Positions 9,253 through 17,907 of a stretch of DNA of 64,000 nt are shown piece after piece. How positions within the stretch are numbered: position 1 is the stretch's first letter; the number at the start of each line of letters is the position of its first letter. Source of the stretch: Leptolyngbya subtilissima AS-A7 (GTDB taxonomy: Bacteria > Cyanobacteriota > Cyanobacteriia > Phormidesmidales > Phormidesmidaceae); the NCBI RefSeq assembly GCF_039962255.1, contig NZ_JAMPKY010000002.1, positions 496,001 through 560,000 on the forward strand, written 5' to 3'. Below the pieces are notes generated by a model. The model was given only the letters and a program-made list of their open reading frames with translations. It searched no databases and was not told the origin of the DNA. The position numbers were made by a program, and so were the translations under genes.

Positions 9253-9621
9253 TTTGTGGGGTTGAGATTTGCTTGCAGCCCGGCACAAATCTGCCCTGAT
9301 GCCCAGCCGAGATGAGGGTTAGCATACCGATTCTGTCTCTTTGTATCAAAGGGACTTAGCGTTTTTTATCGTCGCCATGGCGATCGGCTCAGCTAGGGCA
9401 ATAGAGCCGACCCTGCTGCATGCTCTGCGATCGCGTGACCGACCCTGCAATACCTCTTTCGATAGAGACAAAGACCTGTTTTCGGCTTCTTTTGCTGATA
9501 GGCGATTCCCACCGCCACGAAATGTTACTGGCGGTGGTGTAAGTGCTTCAACCGGTGTAACACTAAATAGTGACCATAGGCTCGCCCGAAGTACGGGAGG
9601 CCAATTCCCGGAGGTTTCTGG
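9253..9621. other. Intergenic region upstream of the GH57 gene
   Basis: About 370 bp between divergent genes. A plus-strand frame from 9341 runs into the GH57 start but shows no family resemblance and no ribosome-binding site, so I treat it as non-coding. The segment should hold the promoters of both flanking genes. Confidence 0.45.
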
Positions 9622-11115
9622 ATGACCAGCGCTATGCTCTCCCCTATAGACTGGCCCGCCCTTGAAGACGGGCTGCCCCCGCTGTCGGGTCGAGAGGCCG
9701 ATATCGCCGGCGTTATGGCCAACCCGGAGCCGGTGTTTTTGCCCCGCACCAACCTGAACCTTGCGGATATTTCGGCGGGGTTTGCGATCGCCCTGCACAT
9801 GCACCAGCCCACTATTCCTGCTGGGGCCACGGGTGAGCTCATCAACCACCTCCAATACATGTTTGAGCACCCCTACGACGGGGACAACCACAACGCCGGC
9901 ACTTTCGCCTACTGCTACGCCCGCCTAGGCGACTTCATTCCAGAGCTGGTGAACCAGGGCTGCAACCCCCGCGTCATGCTCGACTACTCAGGCACCCTGC
10001 TGTGGGGCCTACAGCAGATGGACCGGCAAGATATTCTGGCTAAGCTGCGTCGGCTGGCCTGCGACCCTACCTATCAACCCTACGTCGAATGGCTGGGCAC
10101 CTGCTGGGGCCACGCGGTGGTGCCCTCGACCCCCGTGCCCGACCTCAAGCTGCATATTCGCGCTTGGCAGCATCACTTTGCCGCTCTGTTTGGGGCCGAA
10201 GCCCTGGCTCGGGTACGAGGTTTTTCGCCGCCGGAGATGCACCTGCCTAACCATCCCGATGTGCTCTACGCTTTTGTCAAAACTCTCAAAGACTGCGGCT
10301 ACCGCTGGATGTTGGTGCAAGAGCACACGGTGGAATCGGTAGAGGGACATGGCCTATCGCAGCCCCACCTACCCCACCGCTTGATCGCTCGCAACGCCCA
10401 GGGCGAGGTCGAAGAAATTGTGGTGCTGATCAAAACCCAAGGGTCTGACACTAAGCTGGTGGGTCAGATGCAGCCCTACTGGGAAGCCAAGAACCTGAGC
10501 CAGGTTGCCCTCGGCAACGCCACGGTGCCGCAGTTGGTCAGCCAAATCAGCGACGGCGAAAACGGCGGCGTGATGATGAATGAGTTCCCCAGCGCCTTTA
10601 TGCGATCGTGGTACGAAATGCGCGAGCAGGGGGGCGGTCAACGGGGTGTGGTGGGCTTTAACGGCACCGAATACCTAGAGCTGTTGGCAGCGGCGGGGGC
10701 TGGACCAGAGACCTTCCCGATCTGTCAGGCGGTGGGGCAATCACGGCTTTGGCAAGCTATGGGTGACGCCAGCGGCCCCGATGCCGTGGCGGAGGCGATC
10801 GCCACCCTCCGCACCGAAGACAGCAATTTTTCCATGGAAGGCGGCTCTTGGACGGGCGATCGCAGTTGGGTGCAGGGCTATGACAACGTGCTCGACCCCA
10901 TGCAGCGCCTGTCTGCTCAGTTTCACCAAACTATAGCTCGTCAACCCGAGCGGGGCGATGATCTAGAGCGCCAGCACCGCTACCGCAACGCCCTGATTCA
11001 CAATCTGCTGCTGCAGACTAGCTGCTTTCGCTACTGGGGACAGGGCACCTGGACGGGCTACGCCGAGGAACTCTACCGTCGCGGTCAGGCCATTTTGGCC
11101 CACGACTTTGCCTAG
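9622..11115 (+). CDS. Glycoside hydrolase family 57 protein
   Basis: This is a 497-residue cytoplasmic enzyme with GH57 signatures: HMHQP at residues 59-63, the probable nucleophile E205 in FSPPEMHLP and the probable acid D311 in ISDGENGG. GH57 enzymes act on alpha-glucans as amylases, 4-alpha-glucanotransferases or branching enzymes; the shorter length here does not decide which. The ATG follows a GGAGG motif eight bases upstream. About 100 bp downstream is a glucosyl-3-phosphoglycerate synthase-like gene, which suggests that both work in storage-glucan or compatible-solute metabolism. Confidence 0.9.
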   Translation: MTSAMLSPIDWPALEDGLPPLSGREADIAGVMANPEPVFLPRTNLNLADISAGFAIALHMHQPTIPAGATGELINHLQYMFEHPYDGDNHNAGTFAYCYARLGDFIPELVNQGCNPRVMLDYSGTLLWGLQQMDRQDILAKLRRLACDPTYQPYVEWLGTCWGHAVVPSTPVPDLKLHIRAWQHHFAALFGAEALARVRGFSPPEMHLPNHPDVLYAFVKTLKDCGYRWMLVQEHTVESVEGHGLSQPHLPHRLIARNAQGEVEEIVVLIKTQGSDTKLVGQMQPYWEAKNLSQVALGNATVPQLVSQISDGENGGVMMNEFPSAFMRSWYEMREQGGGQRGVVGFNGTEYLELLAAAGAGPETFPICQAVGQSRLWQAMGDASGPDAVAEAIATLRTEDSNFSMEGGSWTGDRSWVQGYDNVLDPMQRLSAQFHQTIARQPERGDDLERQHRYRNALIHNLLLQTSCFRYWGQGTWTGYAEELYRRGQAILAHDFA

Positions 11116-11217
11116 GGTGCGATTTACCACCGTGCCAGCCGTCGGGTAGTGATTCAGACATCTTGCGATCGCCACTTATCCCTATGATGAAACCTAGCAT
11201 TTTAGGGATATCAGGGC

Positions 11218-12477
11218 ATGGACTATAAGCAAGAGCTAATCACCACCATCCACGACCTGGGGTACGATTTCGAGCGTTTAGAGCAGCGCCTCACCGAACT
11301 TAGCCAAACCAACCCTACCGCCGTGCTGATTCCGTCGCTCTATGAAGAGCTAGAGCGCCCCGCCCTGGCCACCATACGTGACCACCTCAGCCACTCTCCC
11401 TTTGTCAACAATGTCATTGTCTGCCTCTACGCCGATACCTTTGAGCAGTATCATCATGCGGTGCAGTTCTTCGAGCCGCTGCCCCAGCCCACCTTTGTCC
11501 TGTGGGAAAATGGGCCGCGCATTACCGACATTCTGCAAACCCTCCAAGACAAGGGGCTAGACCTGCTGCGGTTTAAGGGTAAAGGCCGGGCTGTGTGGCT
11601 GGGGTTGGGGGTGGCTTCTCTACACGCGGCGGCGATCGCCCTGCACGATGCCGACATTGTCACCTACGATCGCGCCTACCCCCTCAAGCTGCTCTATCCC
11701 CTGCTGGAGCAAGACTTTGGCATCGCTTTCAGCAAAGCCTATTACGCTCGCGTAGGCGGCGATCCCCGCAGCATGCACGGTCGGGTCACCCGGCTTTTTG
11801 TGACCCCGCTGATCACCTCACTGATGGAGCTGTTTGGCTACCGCGACTACCTGCGCTACCTCGACGCCTACCGCTACCCCCTCTCGGGCGAGTTTGCCCT
11901 CTCCGCCGACCTGGCGCTGACCACCCGCATCCCTGGCAACTGGGGGTTAGAAGTGGGTCTGCTGGCCGAGGTCTACCGCAATGTGTCCCTCAAGCGCATT
12001 GCCCAAATCGACCTGGGCGTCTTTGAACACAAGCACCAAACCCTAGGCAGCTCAACCAACTCGGGGCTGCAAAAAATGTGCCGCGATATTCTGCAATCGG
12101 TGTTTAGAACCCTGACCGAAACCGAGCAGGTGGTGATTGGCCAAGATCACATTCGCGCCCTGCGGATTAAGTACCGCCGCGAGGCCCAAAACCTCGCCCG
12201 TCAGTATTTCGTCGATGCTCGCTTCAACGGTCTAGAGTACGATCGCCATCAAGAAGAAATCACGATCGAAACCTTTGAACAGGTGATTCTTGAAGCCGGC
12301 AACCAGTACCTCGACGACCCGACCGGCACTCAAATTCCCGACTGGACTCGGGCCCTAGCCGTCATCCCCGATCTGCGCGAGCAGCTGCTCGACGCCATTC
12401 TCTCAGATATGGCTGAGGCGCGATCGGCCCCAGCACCAGTGGCGGATGTCACCGCAATGGCATCCGCTGTCTATTGA
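11218..12477 (+). CDS. gpgS: Glucosyl-3-phosphoglycerate synthase-like glycosyltransferase
   Basis: The 419-residue protein has a GT-A fold layout. It begins with a nucleotide-sugar binding half containing PSLYEELERPAL, RFKGKGRAVWLGL and the metal-binding DAD in LHDADIVTYDR. The second half has YPLSGEFALS and WGLEVGLLAEVY, then IDLGVFEHKHQ, all features of GpgS enzymes that transfer glucose from NDP-glucose to 3-phosphoglycerate. Glucosylglycerate is a compatible solute known to accumulate under nitrogen limitation in some cyanobacteria. No GpgP-type phosphatase follows, so the product may be dephosphorylated by an enzyme encoded elsewhere. A related mannosyl-3-phosphoglycerate synthase activity cannot be excluded. 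Confidence 0.75.
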   Translation: MDYKQELITTIHDLGYDFERLEQRLTELSQTNPTAVLIPSLYEELERPALATIRDHLSHSPFVNNVIVCLYADTFEQYHHAVQFFEPLPQPTFVLWENGPRITDILQTLQDKGLDLLRFKGKGRAVWLGLGVASLHAAAIALHDADIVTYDRAYPLKLLYPLLEQDFGIAFSKAYYARVGGDPRSMHGRVTRLFVTPLITSLMELFGYRDYLRYLDAYRYPLSGEFALSADLALTTRIPGNWGLEVGLLAEVYRNVSLKRIAQIDLGVFEHKHQTLGSSTNSGLQKMCRDILQSVFRTLTETEQVVIGQDHIRALRIKYRREAQNLARQYFVDARFNGLEYDRHQEEITIETFEQVILEAGNQYLDDPTGTQIPDWTRALAVIPDLREQLLDAILSDMAEARSAPAPVADVTAMASAVY

Positions 12478-12510
12478 TCAATTGACTGTAGTCAACCGGG
12501 CGCAGCGCGC

Positions 12511-13302
12511 TTAGGCCGGTTTCTTTTTGGGCATGCTGCTGGTGCTGCTCATGCTGGCCGGCAGCTCATTGCGGCTGCGCAAGGTCACATTGGCCCCTTC
12601 ACTAGATTGTTCAATCACTAGCAGAGGAGTGGGCTTGGCTTTTTGATCCCAATGCATATTGGCAATGCGGCCCTGAATAGTGGGCTGCCAGTGGGTCTCT
12701 TCGGCATCGGGGCTCATAAAGTTTTCGATACATTCAACCAGCTGACCGATGGTCGAAGAGGTGGCCTGGGTCGGCAGCTTGGCCAACCGAATTTGAATGC
12801 GAAACAGCACTCGCTTTCTCGCAGTGGGGTTGTCTTGAGGGGCATACTCGACATCAAATATCTCATCCACCACGCGGGGCTTGCTGGCAACACCAATCAG
12901 CCCTTCTTCAGCTTGACGAGGACGCAGAGCGACACTAATTTTTTGCTTAACTTTGACCTTGAGCTGGTTCACAATTGACGTATGGAAATGCTCTTCGTCC
13001 ATGCGCATGCGCAGGTAGTCGAGGTTAAATTCGCGCGAGTGAATTAGGTCAGGGTTTTGCTCCATCTTGCTGATGGTTTTGAGCGCTAGTTTGACCTTTT
13101 TTTGCAGCTCTTGATTTTTGTAGGTTTCAAATTTGAGCTGCTTCATCAGGCGGAGAGTTTGAAGGTGAGAATAAATACCCAACCCTAGCAATAGCACTAG
13201 TAACCCTCCAGACGAGAGCATCCAAGGGTTATCAAGCTGGGGCCGACTGGCGGCGGGGGCTTGGGCAAGGGTTGAATGCACCAGAACTGTGGAAGTTTTC
13301 AT
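12511..13302 (-). CDS. Conserved hypothetical membrane-anchored protein with coiled coil
   Basis: The protein has about 263 residues from the ATG at 13302 (another ATG lies four codons upstream). A short N-terminal part is followed by a single hydrophobic segment near residues 28-46 (LSSGGLLVLLLGLGIYSHL), then a basic coiled-coil-like stretch and a soluble domain of about 140 residues with alternating strands. A low-complexity Ser/Met/Lys tail ends it. It looks like a cytoplasmic domain tethered to the membrane. I do not know its function. It converges on the gpgS-like gene with only about 30 bp between the stop codons. Confidence 0.75.
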   Translation of the reverse strand: MKTSTVLVHSTLAQAPAASRPQLDNPWMLSSGGLLVLLLGLGIYSHLQTLRLMKQLKFETYKNQELQKKVKLALKTISKMEQNPDLIHSREFNLDYLRMRMDEEHFHTSIVNQLKVKVKQKISVALRPRQAEEGLIGVASKPRVVDEIFDVEYAPQDNPTARKRVLFRIQIRLAKLPTQATSSTIGQLVECIENFMSPDAEETHWQPTIQGRIANMHWDQKAKPTPLLVIEQSSEGANVTLRSRNELPASMSSTSSMPKKKPA

Positions 13303-13481
13303 GGCTATGTGCATCAGGCAATTAACGGTTACACCTATAGTTCCCTCAACATAACCTGGTTTAATCTTGGTCTGTGAAGAATCGCCCAGATTTCTAATAA
13401 GCTTGAAACAAGCCTACGTGATTTTACAGAGTCTTTTTGGGTTTAGAGAAAAGCAACTATGGCAATAGAAACGAGTAGGGG

Positions 13482-13670
13482 TTAGCCCTTTTTGAGGCGA
13501 GCTTTCCAGGTGCCGCCATAGCGATAATTGGGGTTCTGCTCGCGTTGAGTTTTTTGGCAGTGGGGGCAGGCTAACACCCAGACTGCCCCAGGGGCACATT
13601 GAATGCGGTACCGCACTGTTGCTGGGGCCTGGCACAAGTCGCAGAGCTTGGCCTGCAGATGAGATGCCAC
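13482..13670 (-). CDS. Small zinc-ribbon-like protein (62 aa)
   Basis: A 62-residue protein with two CxxC pairs, CDLCQAP and CPHCQKT, about 26 residues apart, as expected for a small zinc ribbon. It ends in a basic tail. It begins four bases after the stop of the upstream small gene at 13675-13926, so the two form an operon. Function unknown; nucleic-acid binding is plausible from the zinc ribbon and positive charge. Confidence 0.7.
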   Translation of the reverse strand: MASHLQAKLCDLCQAPATVRYRIQCAPGAVWVLACPHCQKTQREQNPNYRYGGTWKARLKKG

Positions 13671-13674
13671 GCCT

Positions 13675-13926
13675 CTATTTTTGGTTAGCCGACTTAAACC
13701 GGCCTAGGGCAAAGTCTCGCTTGTGCTGATGCTTGGTATTGCGCCCTGTCACCCGCTTCCGCCACAGACGAAAACTAGAGGGCTGCATGTGGCTACGCAT
13801 GATAGCAATCACCTGTTTTTCTGCTAGCCCAAACTGAGTCTTAATTGCCTCAAAGGGTGTGCGATCTTCCCAGGCCATTTCGATGACGCGGTCAATGGTG
13901 TATGGGTTGAGTTCAGGATGGGCCAT
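13675..13926 (-). CDS. DUF2805/TIGR03643-type small protein
   Basis: The 83-residue protein matches the pattern of the TIGR03643/DUF2805 family: YTIDRVIEMAWEDRTPFEAI near the start, then GLAEKQVIAIMR and SFRLWRKRVTGR, ending in a basic, lysine-rich tail. The first half looks like a helix-turn-helix, so DNA binding is plausible, although no function is established for the family as far as I know. It is the first gene of a two-gene unit with the zinc-ribbon protein. Confidence 0.8.
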   Translation of the reverse strand: MAHPELNPYTIDRVIEMAWEDRTPFEAIKTQFGLAEKQVIAIMRSHMQPSSFRLWRKRVTGRNTKHQHKRDFALGRFKSANQK

Positions 13927-14212
13927 AGGCGATGAGGCGATATCGAGCAGAGTCAGCTTTGTTACCGTAACGAATCTATGGATGTCAGCGCAACAGAGAA
14001 AATGTTTGGCACAGGGACAGCATCCACGATGTCACCATAAACAGCGATCGCTCTTCCCCTTAAAGACGGTTAACTCCAAAGGATGCGGTGAATCGTCCAG
14101 ATCAGAAGTTCTTAATGTCTTGCCAATCTTGCGGTCATTAAGTCAGGTTTTTGCGTCATTATAGAGAGTCATATGGTTAACCGCTGAGATTGAGTCGCGA
14201 TCGCGCCCGCCT

Positions 14213-14716
14213 ATGAAACCCGGCAGCAAGTACTATCCTCTGTTTAATCACCTAAAGACCTCTGGCAAGGCCGAAGTTTTGCTGACCTTTACCGACATTG
14301 AGGACTTACTTGGGAATCCGCTACCCCACTCAGCCGTTGAGCGCAAAAACTGGTGGAGTAACCGCGATACCCCCGCCGCTCTCCAAGCTGGAGCCTGGGT
14401 AGGAGCGGGCTACCACGTCTACGCCATTGATGTGGATAGTAAAACAGTTACCTTTCGCAAGTTTGAGTCCCAGTACAACATTGAGCAAAAAGACGGCAAA
14501 ATCGTTTGGCAGCAAGATGCTATTCGTGCCCTGCGCAAGCATATGAGCCTTACCCAGATGGAGTTTGCTGAGCAGATGGGTGTACGCCGTCAAACCGTCA
14601 GCGAATGGGAAAACGGGGTCTACGACCCTGATCGCAGCACTGCTAAGTTTTTAGAGTTGATAGCTAAACAGGCCAATTTTACCGTACCCCTACCCGAAGA
14701 TCCCCAAAGTCTTTAA
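14213..14716 (+). CDS. XRE-family helix-turn-helix regulator with N-terminal domain
   Basis: The protein has 167 residues. Its C-terminal half is a classical XRE/Cro helix-turn-helix: LRKHMSLTQMEFAEQMGVRR then QTVSEWENGVYDPDRST. The first 95 residues form a separate domain rich in aromatic residues (YYPLFNHL, NWWSNRDTPAALQAGAWVGA), a layout seen in regulators that sit beside type II toxins or sense ligands. No toxin gene is adjacent, though the decayed gene material downstream at 14.8-15.4 kb could once have been a partner. Target genes are unknown. Confidence 0.8.
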   Translation: MKPGSKYYPLFNHLKTSGKAEVLLTFTDIEDLLGNPLPHSAVERKNWWSNRDTPAALQAGAWVGAGYHVYAIDVDSKTVTFRKFESQYNIEQKDGKIVWQQDAIRALRKHMSLTQMEFAEQMGVRRQTVSEWENGVYDPDRSTAKFLELIAKQANFTVPLPEDPQSL

Positions 14717-15079
14717 TCACTGGCTGCCTGCCGTTTATGACAAGTATTGGGTTGCAGTTAGCAGCTGATTAATTGTTCTGAACTAGGAGTTTCAGTATGG
14801 TGCTTGTGCATCCGCTGATCTGAATGTCATAGCCTGATGAGGCCAATGTTTTCTGCATCATGGCTATTGATTCTCTCAACGTGGTCAATAACTACGTCGT
14901 TATTCAGCAAAGTTTGAGCCTTGCTGAGGTGACTGATGGTCGGGACTATATCCACCTCCAACGTGGGCGAATCATACATTGCCACTAAATGGTTTGGCGA
15001 TGGACCGCTATCAGCCAATTTCTGAGCCAGTCTAGAATTATCTTAAAACTAGCAGATGGAAGCAAGTACTAGCTTACCC
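14717..15079. other. Gene-poor stretch with possible gene remnant
   Basis: About 360 bp with no convincing gene. A 63-codon minus-strand frame at 14827-15018 (residues such as HLVAMYDSPTLEVDIVP) has protein-like composition and lies in the same orientation as the decayed gene beside it. It may be an eroded fragment, but I cannot name a family. Confidence 0.35.
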
Positions 15080-15425
15080 TCACTTATGAAAAGCTTCATT
15101 GAGATAGATTGCAAGTCGAGAATTTGCTTTCCACTGTTGATTGTCTAAAATGTTTTGAGAACCAGGGTAGAAAAATATTTTATTCTTAAAAGCTTGTATC
15201 TTATTTATAAGTTCTCTTTCTAAAAACACCTGAGTCTCGGACAGCAAACCATTTTTCTTTAATAAAAATCTTGAATCATGAAGTCGTCAGGAAGATTACA
15301 GTACAATTCTTGTGGAGAAGACACTTTTTGTCCCAACCAAGACTCCCTCTAAAAATTTTTCGTTATTCGTTAGATACATCCTCTAAGACTTCTAGGATCT
15401 TCTCCTGCCAAAGTTTGATATCCAT
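15080..15425 (-). pseudogene. Decayed gene of unknown family
   Basis: A start (ATG at 15425) gives 20 residues, MDIKLWQEKILEVLEDVSNE, before a stop. Protein-like sequence then continues in other frames: KFLEGVLVGTKSVFSTRIVL, then a 69-codon stretch ending at the TGA at 15080 that includes ETQVFLERELINKIQAF and ANSRLAIYLNEAFHK. The successive pieces on one strand, separated by frame changes, suggest a small gene broken by at least two indels. The region is AT-richer than its neighbours. Family unknown; a short non-canonical gene is less likely. Confidence 0.5.
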
Positions 15426-15469
15426 GACCTAGCCCTCCAGCTATGGCGCTTACCCAATGCATTTCACTG

Positions 15470-17689
15470 CTATGGCTGAGTTTTCTCTCCATGCTCTAGC
15501 AACTGCTCGATCGCAGCCAGCCGATGCTGCCACGATCGCAACCTATAGCTACCGTTCGCTGTATCCACCGACATCCCCTGGTTCACCGAGGCGCGCACCC
15601 TAGCCAGTTCGGCTTTCACGGTTTCTAGGTTGCGCCGCGATGGCTCTTGGGCCAGGACGTCAAACTCGCTGCCTAGATTGTTGACCTGGCTAATCCAAGG
15701 TTCTAGAGCATTGCGATCCATCCAGAGGCGCTGGTGGGCCAGCAGCCAACTCCACTCGCGCTGGAGGGCGGCATAACGGCTAGCTGCCATGGCGTAGGGA
15801 GTGGTGGGGCCAGGCGGGCTGCCGCTCTGGGTTTGGGCCAGCACAGCGTTTAATTCAGTATTTAGATCGGCGGCGGCAAATAGGGCATAGCCGGGGGTGG
15901 GTAGGTCGCGGCTAGCCTGCATTTGGTCGAGGGTGGCGGCATTTGACAGGTTCAGCAGCCGAATCGCCGGAATCACCAAGGCTGAGCCAAAGGATTCATT
16001 CACCAACCAGGGGGAGACAATGCGCTCAAAGCGGCTGGTGTCGCCCGCGTAGCTCATCAGCACTACCCAGTCGAGGTAATCGGCTCTGGCCCAAGCTCCC
16101 CAGTCTTGCTGAATACGCTGCAACCGCTCGTGCTCGGGGTTAGCAAACACCGCCGCCGACATGACCAGCTCAGGGTGCTGCCGCCGCAGGGTGCTGGAGA
16201 TGGATTGCACAAACGAGGTCACCTGCTGCACGCGAAACTCGTTCCAGCGCTCCCAAAGCACCTGCTGCTGAATCTGCTGGTTGCGTTCTAGGGTATCGTC
16301 GGGTCGGGGATTGATAGTGGTGGGGTCAACGCCGGTCATGCTCTGAAAGCGCCAGCGGGCGACTTCGCCATAGCCGTAGGTGCGGTTGGCCCCAGGATCT
16401 TGAAAGGGGTAGCGAATGTAGTCGAGGTGCAGGCCATCGACCTCGTAGTTGGTGACGATTTCGGTCATCAGCCGGGTGAGGTAGCTGCGCACCTCGGGGT
16501 TGGCGGGGTCTAAGAAAGGCTTGTCTTGCCCACCGGGGATGAGGCTGCCGCTGTTGTCGTAGGCGGCCCAGTTGGGGTGCCGTGAGATGATCGGGCCGGG
16601 GTAGTCGGCGGGCTGGTTGAGCAGGCGGTTGTGGCGCTGGTTGCCCGCCGCAAACACCCATACCCAGGCGTGTAGGGTCATGCCCCGCTGGTGGGCCAGA
16701 TCCACGGCGGCAGCGAGGGGATCCCAGCCTTGGGTAAGGGGGTTTTGCTCGGGGGCCACTTGGCTGGGGTAGATGGTATAGCCCGCATTCACGGTTTCAA
16801 AGAAAACGGTGTTGATGCCGGCAGCAGCCAGTTTGTCGAAGATTTCGCTGAGCCCCTGGGGCGATCTGGCCCGCACAATGGTGCCGCGATCGAGCCACAT
16901 GGCGCGAATCTCCCCCTGGTTAATGGGGCGCTCGGTGGGAAAGTTCTCCCACAAGGCAGTGCGGGTAGCCAGCCAGCGATCGCGCACCTCGCTGTGTTTA
17001 CCCGCCGCCATCAGTCCATCCCAATCGTTTAAAAGCTGCTGGGCCTCGCCTAGGGTAGGGTGCAGATAGGCCCCGCTTCCCCCAGCCACATTCACTGGGT
17101 CAGCGGCAGCGGTGAGCACGGGTGAGCGATCGGGTAGGGTTAGCGCCGTGGGCGCATCCAGCGAGTTCGCCATAATCAGAGCGCTCTCAAAGCGGCCAAT
17201 CAGATTCTTGAGTTCCTGCTGCATGGCCAGGAACACTACCGGGCTGGGGGGCCGTCCGGTGGGCGACAGCTCAATCACCGCCGGAGCAATCTGTTCGGCG
17301 GGGTCTCCCGAGGTGGGGCTGGGCGAGTCTACTGTGGCATTGTCTGAATTAACGGGCTGAAGCACCCTAGGACGCTGGGAGGGGGGCAGCGGCGGCGCCG
17401 ACGGCACATGAGTGGGACGCCGTCCAGGGCGGGGAGCGGGCGCTGGCTCGGCGGTGGGAACTAGGGGAAAGCTCTCTGCCTCGGAATCGTCGGTGAGTTC
17501 GAGGTATAGCTCTAGGTTGTCGGGGAGAGCAGCAGTGCCAGCAGGCTGGTTTTGCCCAGATGGAATCTGGGCCTCGGCCAAGACCGGCAGCATGGGCAGG
17601 CCCACCCCGACTAACCCTGCAATGGTCAAAGACCGCGTCCAACGGGTCACCGCGCCTAGTAAAAGGCCCTTGCCTGACTGCTGTGTCAC
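15470..17689 (-). CDS. GHL10/DUF187-family glycoside-hydrolase-like protein (exported)
   Basis: The 739-residue protein starts with a signal peptide (basic N-terminus, hydrophobic core, cut near AEAQI), so it acts outside the cytoplasmic membrane. A Pro/Ala-rich linker covers roughly residues 70-150. The TIM-barrel domain starts near residue 255 at EIRAMWLDRGTIV and contains INTVFFETVNAGYTIYPS, TLHAWVWVFAAGN, VDGLHLDYIRYPF and DYLDWVVLMSYAG, typical of GHL10. Relatives are suspected to act on peptidoglycan or surface glycans. A C-terminal helical part follows. It ends close to the decayed gene and is probably monocistronic. Confidence 0.88.
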   Translation of the reverse strand: MTQQSGKGLLLGAVTRWTRSLTIAGLVGVGLPMLPVLAEAQIPSGQNQPAGTAALPDNLELYLELTDDSEAESFPLVPTAEPAPAPRPGRRPTHVPSAPPLPPSQRPRVLQPVNSDNATVDSPSPTSGDPAEQIAPAVIELSPTGRPPSPVVFLAMQQELKNLIGRFESALIMANSLDAPTALTLPDRSPVLTAAADPVNVAGGSGAYLHPTLGEAQQLLNDWDGLMAAGKHSEVRDRWLATRTALWENFPTERPINQGEIRAMWLDRGTIVRARSPQGLSEIFDKLAAAGINTVFFETVNAGYTIYPSQVAPEQNPLTQGWDPLAAAVDLAHQRGMTLHAWVWVFAAGNQRHNRLLNQPADYPGPIISRHPNWAAYDNSGSLIPGGQDKPFLDPANPEVRSYLTRLMTEIVTNYEVDGLHLDYIRYPFQDPGANRTYGYGEVARWRFQSMTGVDPTTINPRPDDTLERNQQIQQQVLWERWNEFRVQQVTSFVQSISSTLRRQHPELVMSAAVFANPEHERLQRIQQDWGAWARADYLDWVVLMSYAGDTSRFERIVSPWLVNESFGSALVIPAIRLLNLSNAATLDQMQASRDLPTPGYALFAAADLNTELNAVLAQTQSGSPPGPTTPYAMAASRYAALQREWSWLLAHQRLWMDRNALEPWISQVNNLGSEFDVLAQEPSRRNLETVKAELARVRASVNQGMSVDTANGSYRLRSWQHRLAAIEQLLEHGEKTQP

Positions 17690-17793
17690 AATGTCAGCTC
17701 TCCATCACACGGCGATAATTGTGGCACAGGCTAGCTGATTCGATGCTGCACTAGGGGCGATCGCCCTAAAGCACATGCAGAGCGGATCCAGAC

Positions 17794-17825
17794 GCGACTC
17801 TGGAACGATCCTCGTTCCGAGTCGC
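17794..17825. repeat. Imperfect palindrome between GHL10 and PAS-kinase genes
   Basis: The arms GCGACTCTGGAACGA and TCGTTCCGAGTCGC pair with a single bulged base around a three-base loop. It is followed by GC-rich palindromic sequence resembling dispersed cyanobacterial repeats. No T-run follows, so it may be a repeat element rather than a terminator. Confidence 0.6.
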
Positions 17826-17907
17826 TTCCTGTTTCTAGGATGCCGTAGGCTTTACGCTTCGCGGATCGCTCAGCCGCAGGCTTCCTGCCACCTCTTAAGT
17901 AAGCCCA

